Part shown: piece by piece, positions 5,144 through 9,964 of the stretch
Layout of the letters: each line of letters starts with the position of its first letter
How positions within the stretch are numbered: the stretch's first letter is position 1
NCBI GenBank assembly: GCA_002414905.1
Contig: DIAY01000188.1
Span: forward strand, 1 to 9,964
Direction: 5' to 3'
DNA: 9,964 nt
DNA from: Holophagales bacterium UBA5066
GTDB taxonomy: Bacteria > Acidobacteriota > Thermoanaerobaculia > UBA5066
Translations under genes and position numbers: made by a program
The notes under the pieces: generated by a model
Told to the model about the DNA's origin: nothing
The model's database searches: none
What the model saw: the letters and a program-made list of their open reading frames with translations, nothing else

Positions 5144-7230
5144 CCGAATCGCTCCTGACTGCTTCGGAAACACCTCACGCTCTCTCCACCGTCAACCCGA
5201 CGCGCGAAGAGCTCCGTAAGTGGTACTCCCTCATGCACATGGGGCGCGTCCTCGACGACAAGGCCCCGAACTACCTCAAGCAGGGGCTCGGCTGGTCCTA
5301 CCACGCCCCGTGCGCCGGCCATGACGGAATCCAGGTTGCGCTCGGGACGATCTTCCGGCCCGCGTTCGACTATCTGTTCCCCTACTACCGTGACCTGACG
5401 ACCTGCGTCGCCGCCGGCGTCACCCCCGAGCAGATCCTCCTCAACGGCATGTCGAAGGCGTCCGACGTCGCGTCGGGCGGCCGGCACATGTCGAACCACT
5501 TCGCCCGGCACGACCTCTACATCTGGAACGTCTCCTCCTGCGTCGCGAACCACGCCCAGCACGCCGCCGGTCTCGGCCGGGCCATCCGGTCGTTCGGGAT
5601 GAAGAGCCTCGTCTACTGCTCGATGGGTGAGTCGTCCACGTCCGAGGGGTATTTCTACGAAGCCGTCAACGGCTGCTCTCTCGGAAAGCTCCCGGTCATC
5701 TTCGTCATCCAGGACAACGGATACGGCATCTCGGTCCCGAAGCGGCAGCAGACGGCGAACCACTACGCCTCGGACAACTTCGCGAGCTTCCCGAACCTGA
5801 AGGTCATCCACTGCGACGGCAAGGACGTCCTCGACTCCGTCCGCGCCCTGCGCGAAGCCGCCGCGTTCGCCCAGAGCGGCGAGGGGTGCGTCCTCGTCCA
5901 CGCCGACTGCGTGCGGATCGGCTCGCACTCGAACTCCGACCGGCACGAGCTCTACCGCGACGAAGAGGAGCTCGCCGCCGCCCGCGCTCTCGACCCGCTC
6001 CCGCGTTTCCGGCGCCTCCTGATCGAGGGGGGAGCCTTCTCCGAGGAGGAAATCCGGGCGATCGAGGAAGAGAACCAGCGCACCTACGAGATCGCGGCGG
6101 ACCGTGCCCGCAGTGCGCCCGACCCCGATCCGAAGTCGATCCACGACTTCGTCCTCCCCGAGCCCTGGGTTCCCGAAGGAGACGGCCTGGCGACGGTCCC
6201 CCGAACACCGGCGACCGCGGCCGACGGACGGCCTCACGGCGAGGCGTCGATGATCCACGCGATCAACGAGACAATGAAGGACCTCTTCCGAGAGAACCAG
6301 GACACCTTCATCTGGGGGCAAGACGTCGCTTCCGGGGACAAGGGCGGGATTTTCAACGTCACGAAGGGGATGGAGAAGGAGTTCGGGAGCCACCGTGTCT
6401 TCAACGCCCCGATCGCCGAGGACTACATCCTGGGAACGGCCGACGGGTTCTCGCGCGTCTGCGACGGCGTGCGGGTCATCGTCGAAGGGGCCGAGTTCGC
6501 CGACTACTTCTGGCCGGCGGCCGAGCAGATGGTCGAGATGTCGCACGAGTACTGGCGGACGAACGGGCAGTTCGTCCCGAACGTCACCGTGCGTCTCGCA
6601 TCGGGCGGCTACATCGGCGGTGGTCTCTACCACTCCCAGAACATCGAAGGGTGGCTCACGACCCTCCCCGGCATCCGGATCGTCGTGCCCGCGTTCGCCG
6701 ACGACGCCGCAGGACTCCTGCGGACGGCCGTGAGGTCCCGCGGGATCACCCTCTACCTCGAGCCCAAGTTCCTCTACAACTCTCCCCTCTCGAAGACCTT
6801 CGTTCCCGACGGCTTTGCGGTCCCGTTCGGCAAGGCGCGGCTCCGGCGGACCGGGAAGGACCTGACCGTTCTCGCCTACGGAACGCCCGTCCACTGGGCG
6901 CTCGAGGCTGCCGGGACGCTCACAAAGGAGGGGAAGGAGATCGAGGTCCTCGACCTCCGCTCGCTCGCTCCGCTCGACTTCGAAGCGATCGCCGCCTCGG
7001 TAAAGAAGACGTCCCGCGTCCTCATCGTCCACGAGGACAAGGTCCGGGGAGGCTTTGGCGGCGAGCTTTCCGCCCAGGTGACGAGCGAGCTCTTCGAGTA
7101 CCTCGACGCCCCGGTCGAACGTGTCGGATCGACGTTCACGCCCGTCGGGTTCAACCGGATCCTGGAGCGGGCGATCCTGCCGAACACGGCGACCGTACTC
7201 GCAGCGGCTCGCAAGCTCCTCGCCTACTGA
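5140..7230 (+). CDS. 2-oxoisovalerate (branched-chain) dehydrogenase E1, fused alpha and beta subunits
   Basis: A 696-residue thiamine-diphosphate enzyme carrying E1-alpha (about 20-340) and E1-beta (about 365-690) in one chain. E1 decarboxylates branched-chain 2-oxoacids and passes the acyl group to lipoyl-E2. The alpha half shows YYRDL (82-86), the GGRHMSNHF loop (113-121), the TPP/Mg motif from G163-E164 to D192-N193, and GSHSNSD with H263 at the active site. The beta half shows GGIFNVTKGM, APIAE with catalytic E427, GGGLYHSQN with H498, LEPKFLYN, and a transketolase C-terminal domain (about 560-690). The metal-binding motif has GES where pyruvate dehydrogenases have GDG. Fused E1s of this kind are known in several phyla; elsewhere alpha and beta are separate. 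No E2 or E3 gene lies in the window. The branched-chain substrate is inferred from overall resemblance and is not proven; pyruvate or acetoin dehydrogenase is the main alternative. Confidence 0.9.
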   Translation: MTESLLTASETPHALSTVNPTREELRKWYSLMHMGRVLDDKAPNYLKQGLGWSYHAPCAGHDGIQVALGTIFRPAFDYLFPYYRDLTTCVAAGVTPEQILLNGMSKASDVASGGRHMSNHFARHDLYIWNVSSCVANHAQHAAGLGRAIRSFGMKSLVYCSMGESSTSEGYFYEAVNGCSLGKLPVIFVIQDNGYGISVPKRQQTANHYASDNFASFPNLKVIHCDGKDVLDSVRALREAAAFAQSGEGCVLVHADCVRIGSHSNSDRHELYRDEEELAAARALDPLPRFRRLLIEGGAFSEEEIRAIEEENQRTYEIAADRARSAPDPDPKSIHDFVLPEPWVPEGDGLATVPRTPATAADGRPHGEASMIHAINETMKDLFRENQDTFIWGQDVASGDKGGIFNVTKGMEKEFGSHRVFNAPIAEDYILGTADGFSRVCDGVRVIVEGAEFADYFWPAAEQMVEMSHEYWRTNGQFVPNVTVRLASGGYIGGGLYHSQNIEGWLTTLPGIRIVVPAFADDAAGLLRTAVRSRGITLYLEPKFLYNSPLSKTFVPDGFAVPFGKARLRRTGKDLTVLAYGTPVHWALEAAGTLTKEGKEIEVLDLRSLAPLDFEAIAASVKKTSRVLIVHEDKVRGGFGGELSAQVTSELFEYLDAPVERVGSTFTPVGFNRILERAILPNTATVLAAARKLLAY

Positions 7231-7297
7231 CCGGTTCACGCGCTCGAGCATCTGCCGTCCGGCCCCATCCGGGACCGCGACGCCTTATCATCGGCTG

Positions 7298-9964
7298 ATG
7301 CTCTCGGGGCCGAAGGGCTCTCCCCGGCACGACGCGGCCCGCGCTCGCGCGCTCGCCCTGTGTGCGCCTGCGGCGCCGGTCTTCCTCATCCTCCTGCCCC
7401 TTCTCGCCGCGGCGCCCGCCGCTCTCGCGCTCGACCCCTCCCTCCCTCTGGCCCATGCAACGCTCGACATCTGGGAGGCGGGGCAGGGTCTCCCGCAGAA
7501 CGCCATCCAGGCGATGACCCAGACTCCCGACGGCTACCTCTGGATCGGGACGCATGAGGGGCTCGCCCGTTTCGACGGCACCCGGTTTACCCTCTTCGAC
7601 CGCCGGACGACACCGGAGCTCTCCTCGAACTCCGTCCTCGCGCTCCTCGCGGATCAGGACAGCACCCTCTGGATCGGGACGAACGGAGGCGGGCTCCTCC
7701 GGATGAGGGGCACGCGGTTCGAGGCGCTCGGCCCCCGGGAAGGCCTGCCGGGCCGGAAGGTCCAGTCGCTCGCACGCGACGGACGTGGCGTGCTCTGGGT
7801 CGGAACGGACGACGAAGGGCTCTTCCGCCAGGAGGGCGCCGGATTCCAGCGCGTCGACCCCACCGGCGGCGGCGGCTTCCCGGTACGCACACTCTGCGTC
7901 GACGGTGCCGGGGTCGTCTGGGCCGGATCCGCCGAAGGCGGCGTCGCGCGCCTGCAGGAGGACGGGGCCCGAACTTTCACGACCCGGGACGGGCTGCCGG
8001 ACGGCGCCGTCATGGCGCTGGCGCCTCATCCCGGCGGGGGCGTCTGGGTCGGGACGGCCGGCGGAGGCCTCGCGAGGATCGTCGACGGGCACGTCTCGAC
8101 GAAACAGGCTCCCCGCCTCCCGACGAACCAGGTCTCGGCCCTCCTCGTCGATCGCGAAGGGAGCCTCTGGGTCGGGACGTGGGGCCGCGGTGTCTGCCGG
8201 GTTTCGGGAGAGGAGGTCTCCTGCCGTTCGTCGATCACGGGAGACCTTCCAGCCGACCACGTCTGGAGCCTCTACCAGGACCACGAGGGAAGCGTCTGGA
8301 TCGGCACCTGGACCGAGGGGCTGCTGCGCCTGCGCCACGGCCTCTTCGTCAATATCGGGCGGCGCGAGGGGCTCGCCGGCGACAACGTCCGCGCGGTGAC
8401 GCAGGACGCCTCGGGAGCGATCTGGGCCACCGTGGCCAGCGGAGGCCTCCACAGGGTTTCGGGACACGGGACCCGGGTCTACGGGACGGGCGACGGGCTC
8501 CCGTCCGACCAGCCGTCGGCCCTCCTGGCGGCACGGGATGGGCGCCTCTGGGTTGGCACGTACACGGACGGCCTCGCCGTTGGCCGGGACGGCACCTTTA
8601 CGCGCGTGCCTCTCCCGCCTCCGGCCGCCGACTCCCGCGACATCCGAGCCCTCGCGGAAGATGAGGACGGGTCGATCTGGGTCGGGGTTCTCCCCGGAGG
8701 CGTCGTTCAACTTCGTGGCGGAGTCGGCCGACGCTTCGGCGTCGGCGACGGCCTCCCGTCCGACCGGCTTCTCTGTCTCCTGCCGGCGCGAGGAGGGGGC
8801 GTCTGGGCGGGGACGACGGCCGGGCTCGCGCTCTTCGAGAGGGACCGCTTCCGGGCCTGGACGAGAAGCGACGGCCTGCCCGACGACCGTGTCCAGTCCC
8901 TGCTGCTCGACGACGAGGGGACGCTCTGGATCGGGACGGGTAACGGGCTGGCCCGGCTTCGCGACGGGAAGCTCGCCAGCGTCGGGACGAAGGATGGTCT
9001 CCAGGACGGCCTCGTGAAGAGCGTCCTCCTGTCCGAAGGCTGGCTCTTCGGGACCGGAGACCACGGTGTCTTCCGCGTGCGCCGAGCCGACGTCTCGGCC
9101 ACCATGGACGGTCAGAGACGCGGCTTCTCCTGCGAGCACTTCGGTCTCGCCGACGGGATGCGGAGCGAGGGATGCTCGGGAGGCACCCAGCCGGGGGCCG
9201 TGAGGACCGCCGACGGCAAGCTCTGGGTCGCAACGGCGCGCGGCCTCGCGGTCCTCGACACGAATAACCTCGAACGGCCTCCGCCGCTCCTCGCCGTCCG
9301 GATCGAAGGAGTCCTCTCCGACGGGGCTCCCATCGACCCGGGAGAAACCGTCGTCGTGCCCCCGGGATCCTCGCGTCTCGAGATCCGATACACAGGGATC
9401 AGCCTCGTCGCCCCCGGCGACGTCCGCTTCCGGTTCCGTCTCGACGGCGTCGACCCGGCCTGGGTGGATGCCGGGAGGGAGCGCTCCGCGAGCTACACGA
9501 ACCTCTCACCGGGAAGCTACATCTTCGAGGTGGCGGCGAAGAGGGGGGGCGGAGCCTGGACGACCGGCGCCAGCACGACCGTGAAGATCGAGCCGACCCT
9601 GGCCCAGAAGGGGTGGTTCCGGGCCGCCGTCGCCGTCGGTGCGCTCGCCCTCCTGGCGGCGACCCTCTACCGCCGGACCCGACGGCAGCGGCGCCGGCGC
9701 GAGGTCCTCGAGAAGCTCGTGACGGCCCGGACCGCCGAGCTGGAAGCGGCGACCCGGGAGGCCGAGGACGCCAACAGGGCCAAGAGCGCGTTCCTCGCGA
9801 CGATGAGCCACGAGATCCGGACGCCGATGAACGGCGTCATCGGGATGACGAGCCTCCTCCTCGGCACGCCGCTCACGCGGGAGCAGCGCCGGTTCGCCGA
9901 TACGATCCGGCAGAGCGGCGAGACGCTCCTGCGCCTCATCGACGACATCCTCGACTTCTCGAAG
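7298..9964 (+). CDS. Double-propeller sensor histidine kinase, probably hybrid; C-terminus beyond window
   Basis: An open frame of 889 codons that runs off the right edge. Residues 1-44 look like a signal peptide: arginine-rich N-region, hydrophobic 26-44, AxA at 42-44. Fourteen propeller blades follow (about 68-655), each with a WIGT-like strand and many with GLP turns. A Y_Y_Y-type immunoglobulin-like domain covers about 665-768, and one transmembrane helix about 774-791. A basic coiled coil (792-830) leads to a HisKA domain with SHEIRTPMNGVIGM; H838 is the phosphate acceptor. This is the periplasmic-sensor layout of the two-component regulator propeller family, often involved in glycan or nutrient sensing. 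The missing part should hold the ATPase and perhaps receiver domains. The HisKA sequence resembles BarA-like hybrid kinases. No Shine-Dalgarno precedes the ATG, but no other upstream start exists in frame. The ligand cannot be told. Confidence 0.93.
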   Translation, partial: MLSGPKGSPRHDAARARALALCAPAAPVFLILLPLLAAAPAALALDPSLPLAHATLDIWEAGQGLPQNAIQAMTQTPDGYLWIGTHEGLARFDGTRFTLFDRRTTPELSSNSVLALLADQDSTLWIGTNGGGLLRMRGTRFEALGPREGLPGRKVQSLARDGRGVLWVGTDDEGLFRQEGAGFQRVDPTGGGGFPVRTLCVDGAGVVWAGSAEGGVARLQEDGARTFTTRDGLPDGAVMALAPHPGGGVWVGTAGGGLARIVDGHVSTKQAPRLPTNQVSALLVDREGSLWVGTWGRGVCRVSGEEVSCRSSITGDLPADHVWSLYQDHEGSVWIGTWTEGLLRLRHGLFVNIGRREGLAGDNVRAVTQDASGAIWATVASGGLHRVSGHGTRVYGTGDGLPSDQPSALLAARDGRLWVGTYTDGLAVGRDGTFTRVPLPPPAADSRDIRALAEDEDGSIWVGVLPGGVVQLRGGVGRRFGVGDGLPSDRLLCLLPARGGGVWAGTTAGLALFERDRFRAWTRSDGLPDDRVQSLLLDDEGTLWIGTGNGLARLRDGKLASVGTKDGLQDGLVKSVLLSEGWLFGTGDHGVFRVRRADVSATMDGQRRGFSCEHFGLADGMRSEGCSGGTQPGAVRTADGKLWVATARGLAVLDTNNLERPPPLLAVRIEGVLSDGAPIDPGETVVVPPGSSRLEIRYTGISLVAPGDVRFRFRLDGVDPAWVDAGRERSASYTNLSPGSYIFEVAAKRGGGAWTTGASTTVKIEPTLAQKGWFRAAVAVGALALLAATLYRRTRRQRRRREVLEKLVTARTAELEAATREAEDANRAKSAFLATMSHEIRTPMNGVIGMTSLLLGTPLTREQRRFADTIRQSGETLLRLIDDILDFSK
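7499..9262 (+). repeat. Fourteen diverged propeller-blade repeats within the sensor kinase
   Basis: A tryptophan followed by a glycine-rich turn (WIGT, WVGT, WAGS, WVAT) recurs at residues 82, 125, 167, 208, 250, 291, 334, 376, 418, 461, 503, 544, 582 and 643. Spacing is 41-43 residues for the first eleven intervals, then 38 and 61. In DNA this is a tandem unit of about 126 bases, diverged at base level. Fourteen blades fit two seven-bladed propellers, the arrangement known from structures of this sensor family. The 61-residue last interval holds an insertion with two cysteines (612 and 626). Confidence 0.85.

Noticed and set aside
5113..7251. A 712-codon minus-strand open frame opposite the E1 gene
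   Set aside because: It is a mirror of the E1 codons, with repetitive low-complexity composition and no recognisable motif.
5886..7298. A 470-codon plus-strand frame overlapping the E1 gene and ending at the kinase ATG
   Set aside because: It is an out-of-frame reading of the E1 gene, arginine-rich and without motifs. The overlap of its TGA with the kinase ATG is coincidental.
7352..7363. A lipoprotein signal at C22 of the sensor kinase
   Set aside because: The context LALC lacks the small residue needed before the cysteine, and the hydrophobic stretch follows it instead of preceding it. An ordinary signal peptide fits better.
7151..9139. A 662-codon minus-strand open frame opposite the sensor kinase
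   Set aside because: Its apparent repeats (RPDPE, ADPDA) are the reverse complement of the propeller-blade repeats and not an independent protein.
1..9964. A defence island, mobile element, biosynthetic cluster or other novel multi-gene system
   Set aside because: All the large genes belong to known housekeeping or sensor families. No transposase, integrase, terminal inverted repeat, direct-repeat array or tRNA was seen.

Overview
This is a high-GC chromosomal window (about two-thirds G+C by eye, strong G/C preference at third codon positions). Five substantial genes and one gene fragment cover it almost completely. The content is mainly housekeeping: isoprenoid synthesis, a type IIA topoisomerase, an S1-domain RNA-binding protein and a 2-oxoacid dehydrogenase, followed by a large surface-sensing kinase. 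A fused branched-chain oxoacid dehydrogenase E1, a five-domain S1 protein and a propeller-type hybrid kinase in a GC-rich genome would fit Acidobacteriota or a similar high-GC Gram-negative phylum. That is an inference from gene style; no marker gene in the window settles it.

Left half, minus strand, read right to left. A five-domain ribosomal S1-like protein starts at a GTG at 4914, behind a candidate promoter and a hairpin leader. It is followed by a very strong intrinsic-terminator-like hairpin (3344-3379). The T-tract of that hairpin lies almost directly on the ribosome-binding site of the next gene, a ParC/GyrA-type topoisomerase A subunit (1000-3333). That gene ends two bases before ispH (146-997), whose Shine-Dalgarno lies inside the last topoisomerase codons. 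A small membrane protein (1-116, cut by the window edge) follows ispH by 29 bases. The S1-topoisomerase-ispH-membrane protein string looks like one transcription direction, with the hairpin as a possible control point.

Right half, plus strand. A 225-base divergent intergenic region (4915-5139) separates the S1 gene from a fused alpha-beta E1 of the 2-oxoisovalerate dehydrogenase type. This E1 has a TTG start with an excellent Shine-Dalgarno; a 19-codon upstream ORF ends in overlap with the TTG. After 67 bases comes a histidine kinase. It has a signal peptide, fourteen propeller blades, a Y_Y_Y domain, one membrane segment and a HisKA domain, and it runs off the right edge after residue 889.

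I found no RNA gene, CRISPR array, insertion sequence or phage gene, and no convincing sign of an undescribed multi-gene system. The points most worth a second look are the terminator abutting the topoisomerase start, valine at the quinolone-contact position, the upstream ORF at the E1 TTG, and the start of the S1 gene.
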